A stretch of 42,363 nt of DNA from DASPJR01 sp035628505 (lineage in GTDB: Bacteria > Planctomycetota > SZUA-567 > H5-PLA8), in contig DASPJR010000211.1 of the NCBI GenBank assembly GCA_035628505.1, forward strand, positions 1 through 42,363, written 5' to 3'. The notes under the pieces were generated by a model. That model worked only from the letters and a program-made list of their open reading frames with translations. It was not told where the DNA came from and made no database searches. Below are positions 21,950 through 33,700 of this stretch, piece after piece (position 1 is the first letter of the stretch; the number at the start of each line of letters is the position of its first letter). Position numbers and translations under genes: made by a program.

Positions 21950-24472
21950 ATGATCGGTCGCACAAGCGGGTCTTGGCTTCGAGTGCTGATGACAGTGAGC
22001 CTTATCGCTGTCTGCGCTGGCACATGCTCGACGGCCCGAGCGGAAGAGTCGGACAAAACAGCCCGGATCGAGAAGCTGTTTCGCGAGGGCGTGGACCTGT
22101 ACCAGCAGGGCCGCTACGCCGAAGCGCAGCGCAAGCTGAAAGAAGTTCTGGCGCTGGATCCCCGCAAGGAGCTGGCGGCGCGACTGGTCGATGAGGCCGG
22201 CACGAAGGTGATGGCCAAGATGATGGCCGACGTGCGCATGGGCAACGAGCCCACCTATATCTGGCAGTATTACCGCCAGTACCAGGTTAAGAAGATGGCC
22301 GACAAGGAACGGATGGCCAAGATGGCCGCCCGCCTGGTTGAAGACACCACGACGGAAGATGAGCGCGCACTGCTCTACCGCGAATTCGGCGAACTGAGCC
22401 ACTATTCGGTGCCGGTGCTCGCCAATTACCTCAAGGATGCCACTCACGAAAACTACCGCACATACGCCCGCATCGCGATCGCTCGCATGGGCGCCCGCGC
22501 TGTTCTGCCGGTCATTGAACTGCTCAGCCACAAAGAAGTGCTGATGCGCGAGAACGCCGTGCTGGTTCTGGCCGATATTCAGCCGCTCGATCCGCGCGCC
22601 ATTCCCGCTCTGAAGGCCCGCGTGGAAGATCCGGCCGAAACGCCTGCCGTGAAGAACTACGCCTCCCGCACGTTGGCCCGCATCAGCGGCATGGACGCCG
22701 CGCAGTTGAAGAGCGCCGCCGACTACTATTACGATCTGGCCAACCGTTACTACCTGGACCGCGCCGGTGTTGCTGAAGAAGGCGAAGACGTCGACGGCAC
22801 GATCTGGCACCTCAACGAAGCCGGCGATCTTATCGCCGTGCAGTATCCGCTGTGGGCCTGGAATGAACAGATGGCCGAAGAGAACGTGCTCAAGGGCATG
22901 GCGGTCAGTGCCGAACACGCCGGCTTCGCGCCGCTGTGGGCATCGGTGATTGCTGCCCAGTCCGCCGAAATCAAGGAACTGCTCGACATCGTCAACGAAC
23001 AGCCGGCGCAGCACAGCTTCTCGGCCGAAGAAAAGAAGGAAGTCGAAGCCTGGGATAAGAAGCTTGTCGACGCGCGCCGCCTGGTCGCCGCCGTTGGCAA
23101 GGAGAACGTCAACGCCGCTCTCAACAAGGTTCACGCCGACGTCCGCAAGTACCCGGGCCATCCGAAACTGCCCGGCGTCGGTGCGTTCCTGGCAAAGGAA
23201 CTGGCCGCTCTCGATCCGCGCGGCGACCTGTTGACCTCGCCTCCTGAAATCGTGCTGAACGCTGTGCCTGGCAAGGAAGCCGTCTCGGTCCGCAGCGCCG
23301 GCACGCCGGTCACGGTCAAGACGGAAGCGGGCGTCATTCACGTAACCCTGAAGGAAGCCTCGGTAGACGTGGTCGCCATTCCGCTCTCCAACCCCGATCC
23401 GAAGGCCAAGGGCAAGAAGGACGCTCCGGCGCCCGTTACCGAAGCTCCGGCTCCGGCCCCTGAAATGACGCCGCCCCCGGCGGTTTCGACCTCGGGCCTG
23501 GTCAACGGTCTGGATAGCTCCGAAGAGGGAATTCAGTACGCCTGCGCCCTGGCGCTGGCTTCGATTGACCGCTTCCCGAACCGCTGGATCGGCAGTGAGA
23601 AAGTCGCCGGCATCCTCGGCCGCGGCGTGAGCGAGAACAAGGCTGTGCAGATCCTGCTGGTTGAAGAAAATCACAACACGGCCAACGCCCTGCGCAGCAA
23701 GCTCGAAGCGCTCGGTTACGGCGTGACGGCTGCGATCAGCGGCCGCGATGCGGTCGTTCAGGCGCGCTCCTTCCCGCCGAAGGACATCGCCATCGTCTCC
23801 GAAAGCCTGCGCCGTGACCTGAATGCGGATCAGACGCTCGAAGAGCTCCGCGCCGACGTCCGCACGCGCTACCTGCCCATCGGCATCCTGCACAATCAGG
23901 CTGATCGCACATCGATCCAGTCCCGCTTCAGCAGCGATCTGCCACTGGTCGAACGCGAAGCTGACAGCAACACGACCAAGACGATGGTGGAAGCCGTGAT
24001 CGCCAAGCGCGCCACTGAATCGGTTCCCAAGCGCAAAGCACACGAGACCGCGGTTGCTTGCGCCACGGCTCTGGCTTCGGTCGATCCGCGCGACACGCAC
24101 CTGGTCCTCGAAGATGCGGTCAGCCATTGCATCGATGCGCTGGTCAACCGCAAGGATGACGTGCGCAACCCGGCTGCGATCTTCCTGGGCCGTGTCGAAG
24201 GCGGTTCGAAGAAGGATGCCGCCGCCGACAAGCTTAAGGCTGTGGCTCTGGACGCCAACAATGCCGTCGAACTGCGCCGCAACGCTGTGCGCGCTCTGGG
24301 CCGCGTGAAGATCGACGGAATGGAAGACGTGTATGTCAAGCTGCAGGCCGACGCTGATCAGGAAATCAAGGACATCGCGGCCGAATCCTTCGGCCAGGTG
24401 TCGCGCGCGAACAAGAACGTGATCGACCTGATCCGCGCTCAGCGCATCGACAAAGACCGCAAAGAAAAGTAA
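21950..24472 (+). CDS. Exported HEAT-repeat protein with an embedded degenerate receiver domain
   Basis: An 840-residue protein. Residues 1-31 form a signal peptide (hydrophobic core VLMTVSLIAVCAG, ending ARA). Residues 36-90 hold TPR-like helices and 140-250 HEAT-like repeats (YARIAIARMGARAVLPVIEL). Residues 430-512 are a beta segment and a Pro/Ala linker. More HEAT-like helices at 520-560 and 690-830 enclose an insert at 566-686 that reads as a response-regulator receiver fold (VQILLVEENHNTANALRSKL). Its active site is lost: the acid pair is E572/E573, S617 lies where the phospho-aspartate should be, and the lysine site reads LVERE. It is therefore probably a pseudo-receiver used for binding, and oddly is on a protein with an export signal. 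The ATG at 21950 has GGAGGA six bases upstream. It is the first of three large exported proteins in tandem. Confidence 0.85.
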   Translation: MIGRTSGSWLRVLMTVSLIAVCAGTCSTARAEESDKTARIEKLFREGVDLYQQGRYAEAQRKLKEVLALDPRKELAARLVDEAGTKVMAKMMADVRMGNEPTYIWQYYRQYQVKKMADKERMAKMAARLVEDTTTEDERALLYREFGELSHYSVPVLANYLKDATHENYRTYARIAIARMGARAVLPVIELLSHKEVLMRENAVLVLADIQPLDPRAIPALKARVEDPAETPAVKNYASRTLARISGMDAAQLKSAADYYYDLANRYYLDRAGVAEEGEDVDGTIWHLNEAGDLIAVQYPLWAWNEQMAEENVLKGMAVSAEHAGFAPLWASVIAAQSAEIKELLDIVNEQPAQHSFSAEEKKEVEAWDKKLVDARRLVAAVGKENVNAALNKVHADVRKYPGHPKLPGVGAFLAKELAALDPRGDLLTSPPEIVLNAVPGKEAVSVRSAGTPVTVKTEAGVIHVTLKEASVDVVAIPLSNPDPKAKGKKDAPAPVTEAPAPAPEMTPPPAVSTSGLVNGLDSSEEGIQYACALALASIDRFPNRWIGSEKVAGILGRGVSENKAVQILLVEENHNTANALRSKLEALGYGVTAAISGRDAVVQARSFPPKDIAIVSESLRRDLNADQTLEELRADVRTRYLPIGILHNQADRTSIQSRFSSDLPLVEREADSNTTKTMVEAVIAKRATESVPKRKAHETAVACATALASVDPRDTHLVLEDAVSHCIDALVNRKDDVRNPAAIFLGRVEGGSKKDAAADKLKAVALDANNAVELRRNAVRALGRVKIDGMEDVYVKLQADADQEIKDIAAESFGQVSRANKNVIDLIRAQRIDKDRKEK

Positions 24473-24499
24473 GCCCCCGTCAAAGGGCTCTGTCCGACC

Positions 24500-24527
24500 A
24501 GAACCCCGGGAAACCGGGGTTCTTTAT
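24500..24527 (+). terminator. Intrinsic terminator after the HEAT protein gene
   Basis: AGAACCCCGG (24500-24509), GAAA loop, CCGGGGTTCT (24514-24523), then TTATTTG: a perfect 10-bp stem with a stable tetraloop and T-rich tail, 27 bases past the stop. It implies that the next large gene has its own promoter. Confidence 0.85.
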
Positions 24528-24686
24528 TTGTCTGAAAGCTTCCAGCATGCGTATCGTTTCCATTTTACCTTGATCAATCTGTCCGTTACGGCGTCTAACC
24601 TTCAGGTGTTGGAAAAAACAGTAAGCGATGGCGTTTGCCTTGCGAGTGGCGTATTCTTATCCAGCAGTGCGCCGGAGTGGTCCCCA

Positions 24687-27575
24687 ATGAACAACGCATC
24701 CCGCCCGACCGTCCTGTTCCCAATGTCTCTCGTGCTGGCACTGATCTGCTCGCTGAGTGTTCCGCTTTTAGCCGCCGACACGGACGACGCCGTCGCATGG
24801 GGTCGTGAGAATATCGCCGCCGGCAAGTACGCCGAAGCGGAAGAGATGCTGCGCAAGGCGCTGCCGAATCTGGAAGGAGCCAAGAAGCGCGACGCCACGC
24901 TCGTACTGATTGAAGCGCTCCGCATCGTTGGGAAGCTAAAAGAGGCTCATGAACTCTGCGACGGCTTGTTGAAGTCAGAGGAGAAAGACCCCGTCTTGCG
25001 CTCGCTGAAGGCCGAGCTGCTCGTTGAAACCGGCGAGTACGTGAAGGCGCGGGATATATTTGACGCACTCATCAGTGAGAAGCCCGACAACCTGCGTGCC
25101 TGGGCACTGCGCTCAAACATTTACCGGCTCCTGAGCGATTCGTCCGGCCTGAAGAAAACGGCCGATTACTTTTTCGATCTCTACCAGAAGAATGCGAAGT
25201 ACTACAACTCCGACCAGGTGAAAGATCCGCTTGAACTGGCCTACATCGGCCTCGGCTTTCAGGACGAAAATCCCAAGGATGCGTTCGAGACCGGTTTCCT
25301 GCTCGCGGAGGAACTCTGCACCGACCGCGGCCTGATGATTCCAGAAGTGTTTCTCTGGTCCGCGCGGCTCGCGCACGCCAAGTACCACTTCGCATTTGCC
25401 AGCGAACGTTACGGAACTGTTGCGAAGATGCGTCCGAAATATCCCGACGCGCTTGCCGGGCAGGCCGACATCATCCTGCAGACGATGCATAAGCTCGACG
25501 ACGTCGAGAAGCTGCTGAAGGAAGCGCTTTCGGTCAATCCCAATCATGTCGAGTCCAACCTGCTGAGCGCGGCGGTGCACTTGGAAGAAGACCGTTACGA
25601 CGATGCGAAAAAGCACATCGATGCGGCCCTTTCCGTGAACCCGAATGATTTTCGTGCCCTGGCCATGCTCGCGTTCTACCATCTCGATCTGGCGCAGCCG
25701 GAAAAGGCTGCCGAGGTCGAAAAGCGCGTACTTGCAATGAATCCGAAGTGCGCTGACTTTTACTGCGAAATCGGCGAATTGATGGAGAACAAGCGGGGCT
25801 TCAACACTGCGCCGGCTTATTACGAGAAAGCGATCAAGGCCGATCCGGATTACTGGCGTGGCTACTACGGCCTGGGCATGAACACCTCGCGACAGGGCGC
25901 ACACGGCGAAGAGAAGGGTAAGGAGCTTCTGCTGAAGGCGTTCGGAAAGAACAAGTTCAACGTCTGGGCCAAGAACATGCTCGTGTCGCTCGACAAACTG
26001 CTCGGCGACAAAGAGCAGGAGGTCAAGCCGGTCTACGTCGAATCACGCACGAAGCATTTCATCTTGAAATTCCACAATAAGGACGCAGCCATCGTGCGCC
26101 CCTACCTTGAAGAGTGGGCTGAAGCGGCGTACGAAGCGCAGGTCAAAAAATTCGGCTATGAACCCGAAGGCCCGCTAACCATCGAACTTTGTTACAACTT
26201 CCAGGATCAGGCTGCGCGCACCGTCGGGCTCCCGAATCTCGGCGCGCTCGGCGTATGCTTCGGAAAGCTCTGCACGGTCGTTTCGCCGCGCGAAGGCAAG
26301 GGCAGCAACGGCAACCACCCGCCGTTCAACTGGCGCAAGGTTCTCGAACACGAATTCGCCCATGTCATGGCGCTGCAGCTTTCCGAGTTCCGTGTGCCGC
26401 GCTGGTACACCGAGGCCATGTCGACCTTCGTCGAAGACGACAGCCGCATTCAGTCCGACCGAATGATGATTGATGCGATCGCCAAGGGCCGCCTCAAAAA
26501 CATTGATACGATGAACGAGTATTTCCGTATCAACCCGCTGATGGCCTACGTTCACGGCCGCTATGTCATTGAATACATCGACAAAAATTTTGGATTCGAT
26601 GCGCACATCAAGGCACTCAAACTTTTCGCCAAAGGCAAGAAGCTAAACGAGGCTTTGAAAGAGGCGACGGGCAAGGAGCTTGCCGAGCTCAACGCCGGGC
26701 AGCTTGAGTTCCTCAAGAAGTCGTTCGAAGACGTGCGGCTGCGGCCGACGTACGATCCCGCGACGCTCGTAAAGCTTGAGCTTGCGACGAAGAAGGACGA
26801 TGCGACCGCACAGGATATCGCGAATTTTGCGATCGCCATGCTTGCCGGACGGCGCTACGACCAGGCCGAAGCGCTTGCCAAGCAGGCTCTGGAGAAGGAC
26901 GCCAACAGCGTCGATGCACTCAACGTGCTCGGAAGCATTGCGTACGAGAAGAAGGATTACGAGCGCGCCCGCCAGCACTATTTGAAGTCCACGGGGCTCG
27001 ATCCCAAGCGCAGCTTCGCCGCCTGGCACAGGCTGGGTGTGATTTACAAGAAGGAAGGCAAAACCACAAAAGCAATCGAAGCCTTTGAAGCCGCGCGCAA
27101 GAGTTATCCACGCTATATCGGACCCGATAATCCGCATCATGAATTGCCCGATCTTTATGCCGACCTGGAGCCGGCACAAATGGACAAGGCGCTGGGCGTC
27201 TGGAAAGACGCCGTAAAGATCAACAGCGAGGATGCTGAAGCCGCGCTTAAAGGGTTGAGGCTGGCGATGAAGATCAAGGATTACGCCGCCGCTGCCGAAT
27301 TCACCATGGCTCACATTCAGATCGATCCCTACAACGCCGAAGTGCACCGCCTTGGCGGGAAAGCCTTTGAGGAACTCAAAGATGCCGCGAAGGCCGAGCG
27401 CGAATACCGTGTCGCCGTCGCGCTCGACGACAAGGACGTTGAAAGCTGGGTGGGATTGGCCCGGATGCAGAAGGCCTCCGGCAAACGCGAAGAGGCACTG
27501 CTTTCGGTACAGCGCGCTCTGGAAATTGATGGCACCCACGCCGAAGCCAAGTCCCTGCGCGACAGCTTGAAGTAG
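24687..27575 (+). CDS. Exported TPR protein with a central peptidase-MA-like zinc protease domain
   Basis: A 962-residue protein. The signal peptide is residues 1-30 (LVLALICSLSVPLLAAD). TPR repeats fill about 35-440 and again 660-962. Between them, about 450-650, lies a gluzincin-type protease domain of the peptidase-MA kind: LEHEFAHVMALQ gives HExxH (H555, E556, H559) and RWYTEAMSTFVED supplies the third ligand (E576). All three zinc ligands and the catalytic glutamate are present, so it may be an active metalloprotease in the periplasm or on the surface. The ATG at 24687 has GGAG about ten bases upstream and starts the signal peptide; an open frame runs 53 codons further upstream but begins at the previous terminator. 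It follows a terminator and precedes the giant protein gene on the same strand. Confidence 0.88.
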   Translation: MNNASRPTVLFPMSLVLALICSLSVPLLAADTDDAVAWGRENIAAGKYAEAEEMLRKALPNLEGAKKRDATLVLIEALRIVGKLKEAHELCDGLLKSEEKDPVLRSLKAELLVETGEYVKARDIFDALISEKPDNLRAWALRSNIYRLLSDSSGLKKTADYFFDLYQKNAKYYNSDQVKDPLELAYIGLGFQDENPKDAFETGFLLAEELCTDRGLMIPEVFLWSARLAHAKYHFAFASERYGTVAKMRPKYPDALAGQADIILQTMHKLDDVEKLLKEALSVNPNHVESNLLSAAVHLEEDRYDDAKKHIDAALSVNPNDFRALAMLAFYHLDLAQPEKAAEVEKRVLAMNPKCADFYCEIGELMENKRGFNTAPAYYEKAIKADPDYWRGYYGLGMNTSRQGAHGEEKGKELLLKAFGKNKFNVWAKNMLVSLDKLLGDKEQEVKPVYVESRTKHFILKFHNKDAAIVRPYLEEWAEAAYEAQVKKFGYEPEGPLTIELCYNFQDQAARTVGLPNLGALGVCFGKLCTVVSPREGKGSNGNHPPFNWRKVLEHEFAHVMALQLSEFRVPRWYTEAMSTFVEDDSRIQSDRMMIDAIAKGRLKNIDTMNEYFRINPLMAYVHGRYVIEYIDKNFGFDAHIKALKLFAKGKKLNEALKEATGKELAELNAGQLEFLKKSFEDVRLRPTYDPATLVKLELATKKDDATAQDIANFAIAMLAGRRYDQAEALAKQALEKDANSVDALNVLGSIAYEKKDYERARQHYLKSTGLDPKRSFAAWHRLGVIYKKEGKTTKAIEAFEAARKSYPRYIGPDNPHHELPDLYADLEPAQMDKALGVWKDAVKINSEDAEAALKGLRLAMKIKDYAAAAEFTMAHIQIDPYNAEVHRLGGKAFEELKDAAKAEREYRVAVALDDKDVESWVGLARMQKASGKREEALLSVQRALEIDGTHAEAKSLRDSLK

Positions 27576-27718
27576 CGCCTGGCGATCGGCGGCTGAATCC
27601 TGCAACCGAATACTCCCTCGCAAAAACGCTGTCACGTTCGCATATTCCTGTCTATACCGCGCAGCGGAAAACCACATTTCCCTTTCAACGCAAGTCCCTG
27701 TGTTGGTGTAAGTAAAGA

Positions 27719-27730
27719 TGCGTTAACGCA
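27719..27730. promoter_or_regulatory. Perfect 12-base palindrome TGCGTTAACGCA before the giant gene
   Basis: TGCGTTAACGCA reads the same on both strands and ends 30 bases before the giant gene start, in a 185-base gap. A possible -10, TATACC (27653-27658), lies upstream without a good -35. The palindrome is a candidate operator; no regulator is identified. Confidence 0.35.
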
Positions 27731-27760
27731 GGGTGATTTTTCGGCTTAATTGAGGTGCTC

Positions 27761-30700
27761 ATGGGTTCGCTTTCCCAGCGGCGGTTCAGCAGACTTGTCC
27801 TGATTTTTTCGATTTCACTCCTGTCGCGGCTGCACGCTGCGGAAATTGTCGAGAGCTTTAAGGAGCTCAAGCCGGAGTGGGCTGTCGATAAAGGCGCGAA
27901 GAGTCAGGGTTCGGTAACCGCCAGTCCGGACGGTCTCTTGATCCAGGCTGAGCCGCGCCAGTTTGCGCTCGTCAAGCGGGACAGCCCCGCTGCCGGCAGC
28001 GATGCCGCCCCGCTTTCCGTCAGCATTCAGATCCGCACCCAGCATGGCGCGGACGGCCCGCTTCAGCCCGGCCTGCATCTGTATTGGGATGATAAAAACT
28101 ATGCTTTCATGAAGATTACAGGAGATGGACACCTGTCATTCGGCTCGTCTGCAGACGGGAATTTCCGCGAGCAGGCGATGTGGAATGTCGCCCGCGAAGG
28201 CAAGAGCGTTGAAAACAAAAAGTGGCGCGAGCTGTATGTGCGCATGCTGGTGGTCTCGCGCAACATTGCGTTCTACATTGGGAACGATGGGAAGAACTGG
28301 CAGAAGGTCGGCGAGGCGGCGCAGCGCCCCGGCGCTGCGGGTAAGGCGCCAAAAGTCATTCTTGGCCGCGGCTGGAACGGCGAAGGCAAAGATCGCAAGC
28401 CGGATCTGGCAAATGACTATTATGCCGACGGCAACAAAAACCTGATCAAAACGCTGCTGACCTCGTTCCAGCTCAGCGACAAAGTCGAGCAGCCCGGCGA
28501 GGCGCCGAACCTGGTTAAGCAGGACACCTGGGAACAGACGCTCGCGACGCTGGATCCAATGGGCATTCCACGGGCCTGGTCGTTCCTCGGCCCGCTGTCG
28601 ATGAAAAATTGGGATCGCAAGCCACAGCCGCCGGATCTCAGCGATGACTGGAGCGCTCCCAAAGACTCTGCCGGGCAGCCGATCAAGGCGGCGTCATGGG
28701 TTCGTCCTGACGACGACTCCGATTGTTACGTAGATTTCTCCGAACATGTCGGCCAGGGATCGCTGACCCTGGGCTGGGCGAAGAGTGAAATCGACTGGCC
28801 CGTGTCGGGTGAGGCGCTGCTCTGGTTCAGCAGCGGCGATCAGATCACCCTTTATGTAAACAACAATCCGGTCTACATGGACAGTGACGATCCGCACGAC
28901 CGCCGCGCGGTGAAAGACCGCTCATGCATCTCCGTCGCGATGAATAAGGGCAAGAATGTCATCAAAGCCCGTATCCGCCAGAGCAAGGGCGACTGGGGAT
29001 TCTTTCTGCGTCTGGAACGCAACGAACCCGGCTACCGCATACGCCTGCTCGAGAAAATGCTGGAGCTCTTTCCTGATACGGCCAACTGGCGCGCGGTGAA
29101 CGCCTATTTCGAGATCGCACGGCGCTACGAAGACATGGGCAATTATCACGCGGCAATTGCAGCGACGGATAAAGCCATGACTCTGTTTGCCCAGGACGAT
29201 GAGAATCGTCTACGCGCGTTTGAGAATAAGCTGCGCCTGCTCGAATTCCTCCGCGATTATGAAACGCTCGTTAAGACGTCTGAAGCGTACCTGGCCGCCT
29301 ATCCCCGTGCACTGGGGGCGACCAGCGCTCTGCGGGCTATCCTGCGCGGCGAAGTGATGGCGGGACGTCCTGATGCGGCACTGGCCCGGCTAAAAAACTG
29401 GCAGCCGGATGCGTCGCCCCTGAGGCTGACCGATGCGTACCGCATCATCGCCGGCGCGTTCGAAGATTCGGAAAAAAACGACAAGCTCTGGGAAACTTTG
29501 GACGCGCTCGCTGAAAACAAAGCGGTTGCAGCCTCCGAACGCGTGCGCGCCGGCATTGAAAGCGCTCTGCGCCGCTGGGAGACCCAGCGCCGGAAGGCAC
29601 ACGCCAATCAGCCTCTGGATAACGCGATCGTCGCGGCCGGCTGTGCTTCGGCCGCAAAGGCGCTGTCTTTAGTGGGTGCCAATGCCGCGCCTCTGGCGAT
29701 GAAGCTTGCACAGGAAGCCGAAGCCGACATGAAAGCTGGAAAGGCCGAACGGGCCTGGGCCGGCTACTGGGGCGCGCTGCTGCTGGCCATCGGCGGCAGT
29801 GGGGCGGAAACTGCTGCGCATCTGCGATTTGGCGGCGCTCCCGCGATCGAAATTCCAGCAAAGGACAAGGACAACAAAGACTTCATTGATCCGGGTCAGT
29901 TCCGCAAAGCGCTCTGGAAGAGCGTGGCGCCGGCGGTGAATGAACCCAAGTGGGCCGGAAAATGGCGCTTCGTCGGTTTCCCCATCGAAGGGAACACGAC
30001 AATTCGCACCGCCTTTGGCCCGGAGACGGACAGCAACAAAGCCGATTACGGCAACGGTCGCAAATGGGTGGAATGCGACCTGGGGGCCGAAAACGATTTC
30101 GATGTGTACCGTGGAAATCACGACTGGGGTATCGACCTCAATCCCTGGAAAGGCAACTCTCAGATCGGCTACGTGGCGCGCGATTTTGAAGTTGCTGTCG
30201 GCGGGGAAACGACGCTCTGGCTCAGCACAATCGGTTCATGGTTTGCCTGGCTGGACGGGAAAGCCGTCGGCGAGAACACGAACGTCAATGGTTTCCGACT
30301 GGAAAATGATCGCATCAAACTGCAGCTTTCGCCGGGAAAACACCGGCTGCTGCTGAAACTCGAGGCGCCCGTCGAAGGTCCATTTGTTTTCCGCGCGCGC
30401 ATTGGCAATGAACCTGAAATGGCAATGCATCTCCTGGTGCAGGCCCTCACCGTGCGGCAGTTTCCGCGCACGCTCTGGGATCGCCGTGGCGAACTGCAGT
30501 GGCTGATGCACTTCACCTGGGGCAAGACAACGCCGGACGTGCCGCTGAAGATCGCCGATACGATCAGCCAGCTTTACGCGGATAATTCCAACGCCCGAAT
30601 CGAGCCGATGTACTGGATTCTCGATCAGCTTCGGAACACCGGCGACCAGGCATCCGCAAACGATGAACTGGCCGGGCTGATCAAACGGCTCGAGTATGGC

Positions 30701-33700
30701 GGCTGGTACAGTGAAAAGAAGCGTCACGTCTCGGACCTCTACATGCGGCACTTCTTTTCGTTGGTCGGCGAAGGGCGCGCCGCAGTCGCCGACGGCGTGC
30801 TGCGTGACGTCTGCAATCAATACCCCGACATGTCCGACGCGTATTTTCAGGCACTGACCCTGCGCGGGTGCCTGCGTCGCGATTTTGGAATGAGCCAGCC
30901 GGCACAGCCGTTCTTTGAGGAAGTGCTTCGCGGAAATTCGATGGCATTGAGAAACAACCGTTCGGCCGTATTGGGGTTGGAATGGTCGCGCGGTTACAGG
31001 CCCGAGCGGCTGCTGCTCGATACGTCGCATGAAGTCCAGGCCGTTCTGGACGCTATTCGCCGGCAACTCGGAGCCGCGGCGGCTGACGACATCGAGAAAG
31101 CAATGCGGAACATCAGCGAAGTGCTTACGTCGGCGCCGGGGGCACTCAATAAAGTCGTCGATTCGCCCTTTTATTCGCGCTACGTGGGCGTACGGGAATA
31201 TATTCGTGCACTGCTGGGAAGCCTGCCGGAAAGCAACCGTGATGTGTACCGCAAAGTCGTCGAGGCTGCATCAAAGCGGCGGTTGAAGATCGCCACGGAG
31301 ATGAACGATGCGGCAGCCCTGGAAGTGCTCGCCAATGAATTCTATTTCACGCCAGCCGCCATTGCGGCGCGCAATCGTGCAGGAAATCTGTATCTCGAAC
31401 GCGGCCAGTATGCGCGTGCCGCCTCTGTGTTCCAGACACTGCAGCGCGAAGTCCGCACCGGCGATTCGCCATCGGCTGCGCTGTTGACGGCGAAGATTGC
31501 CCGCGCGCTCGCGGCCGACGGCCAGACTGCGGCGGCAGAGAAGGCCTTGGAGCGGCTCAAGACGCAGTACGGCGGGGAGCAGGTGACCTATGCGGGTGAA
31601 AAGATTTCAGGCGCTGCGCTTGCCGACAAACTGAAGAGCGCGTTTGCGGCGCTGAAGACCGCGGCTGTTGCCGACGAGGGCGGGGGAACTCAGTCGCACA
31701 TGGGCGGCCTCGCGCGCGTCGGCATGCCGAAAGGACCTTCGACCGAGCCCGGTCCCATCGTCTGGGCGCATCCGCTGATCCCGAGCGCGGATCTGGAACG
31801 CACGCGTGGCGCGTTTGAACTGGACGTGCGCGCTCATCTGCCGGTCTACCCGGTGGTATCTGAAGGCAAGGTCTTCGTTGCGGGCTTGGAATCCGTGCGG
31901 GTAATCGATCAGGCCTCCGGCGCGATTCTCTGGACCCGCACATGGCCGACGGGGCAGCCTCTCTTCAAAGGTTTCAATGGCTATCCCGAAAGCTGCCCGA
32001 CGGTAAATGGCAGCAATCTTTATGTGCGAACCGTTGAGGGCGGTGTGTCATCGCTGCGTTGCTACGCCGCGGATACTGGAAAGGTTCGGTGGAACACTGG
32101 CGCCGTCAGTGAACTCAAGAAGCTTGTGTGGATCAGCGATCCGGCGATCACCTACGGCCTCGCCATTGCCGTGTTCGTTGAACCAGGCGACATGAATACG
32201 CACGGCATCGCCGCGCTGGACGCCGAAACAGGACGCATCCGCTGGAAGACATCGCTGGTCACCGGCAACACCGGCGTGAAATTAAACGACCAGTACCACT
32301 TATCGACGCTGCATCTGGGGCCGCCTGCCGTGGAGGGTGGTGAAATCTACGTGAACACCGGACTCTCCTCCGTTGCCGCAGTGAATGCGTTTTCCGGCGA
32401 AATCAAGTGGGTCACAACCTATCCAAAAATCCAGTTCGGCGACAAGCGCAGCGGGCAGTCCCACGTGGGCTACGACCTGCGGCTGTGCACGGTCAAGGCG
32501 CTAGCCCGCGGACCGCTATCACCCATGATTGTCGACGACCTGCTCATCATTGTGCCAAAGGACGGCTCGGGTGTGCTGGCGCTGGAACGCCAGAGCGGTG
32601 CCGTGCGCTGGAAGAAAGAAATGATCGATGCGCGTTACATCGGCGGCATCTGCGATGGCAACGTGCTGCTCTGTGACGACACCGTCACCGCCCTGAACGT
32701 TGCCAACGGTTCGATTTCCTGGCAATACAGCCTGCAGGAACAGGCCCTTTATGGACAGCCGGCTCTGTCCGGCAAGACGCTTTATCTCTCCGGCGACAAG
32801 GAATTACTGCGTATCGATGCGCGGACGGGAACGCTGCAGGGCGCAACGGCCTGGGACAATCGCGTGGGGCCACTTGCGAATCTCGTTGTCACTCCCGCGG
32901 GCCTGGTTGGCATTGGAAGCGGCACCGTCGCCGCGCTCGGACTTCCTAATGCAAAGGCCGTCACATTGCCGCTGTTCGAAGCCCGCGAGCTTGAATCCGC
33001 GGGCAAACTTGAAGCAGCCGTTGAACGCTATGGTTCGCTGCTGGGAAGCAAAGAGAGCTCCGAAGTGCTCCAGGCGCTGATCGCCCGGACACGTATCCTG
33101 CAGCGGATGGGAAAACGTGATGAGGCGCTTGCAACGCTGACGAAGATTGAACAGGAATCGTCGGAACTGCTCTCGTCATTTAACGGGCTGTGGCAAGTAA
33201 AGAAGGACGTTTTCGCCCGAGCGCTGCGCAGCAGGCTGGGCGAAAAAGTGCCGGAAGCGCCGAATCCGGCAGGCGATCTCAGTGGGGTGCTCGTCTACTC
33301 CTGGCAACTCCCGGGTGAACATTCCAGGCTTTATTATCCCCGGGTTGGGCCGCAGGATTGCGTTCTCGTGCACAGCGGCAGCGAGATATCCTGCGTGCGG
33401 ATCGGCGAAACTCCCGACGTGCTCTGGCGCAGCTACGTGGGGCCGGCGATCAGTTCAGTTCAAGTCGGGCTGTCGGCGGTGGCGGCGGTCAGCGACTTCC
33501 GCATCGTGCTGCTGGACCGCGCCACCGGCGAGACGCTCACCGAAATAACGCCTCCGAACCTGACGAAAAAATTTCAGCGCCGCCTCGAGACAAAACCCTT
33601 CGATGATGTCGCGATCAGCGAGTCGACGTTGGTCACCGTCGGCGAGAACAATCTGATTGCCTGGGACATTCCGACCGGACAAATGCTCTGGTCCAAGCGG

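Noticed and set aside
21800..24127. 775-codon minus-strand frame opposite the HEAT protein gene
   Set aside because: High GC at third positions opens the reverse frame. The product is rich in Arg, His, Val and Phe with no domain, while the plus strand has a Shine-Dalgarno, signal peptide and HEAT repeats.
24528..24686. 53-codon N-terminal extension of the TPR/protease protein
   Set aside because: It begins at the upstream terminator and would bury the signal peptide; the ATG at 24687 has GGAG before it and starts a proper signal peptide.
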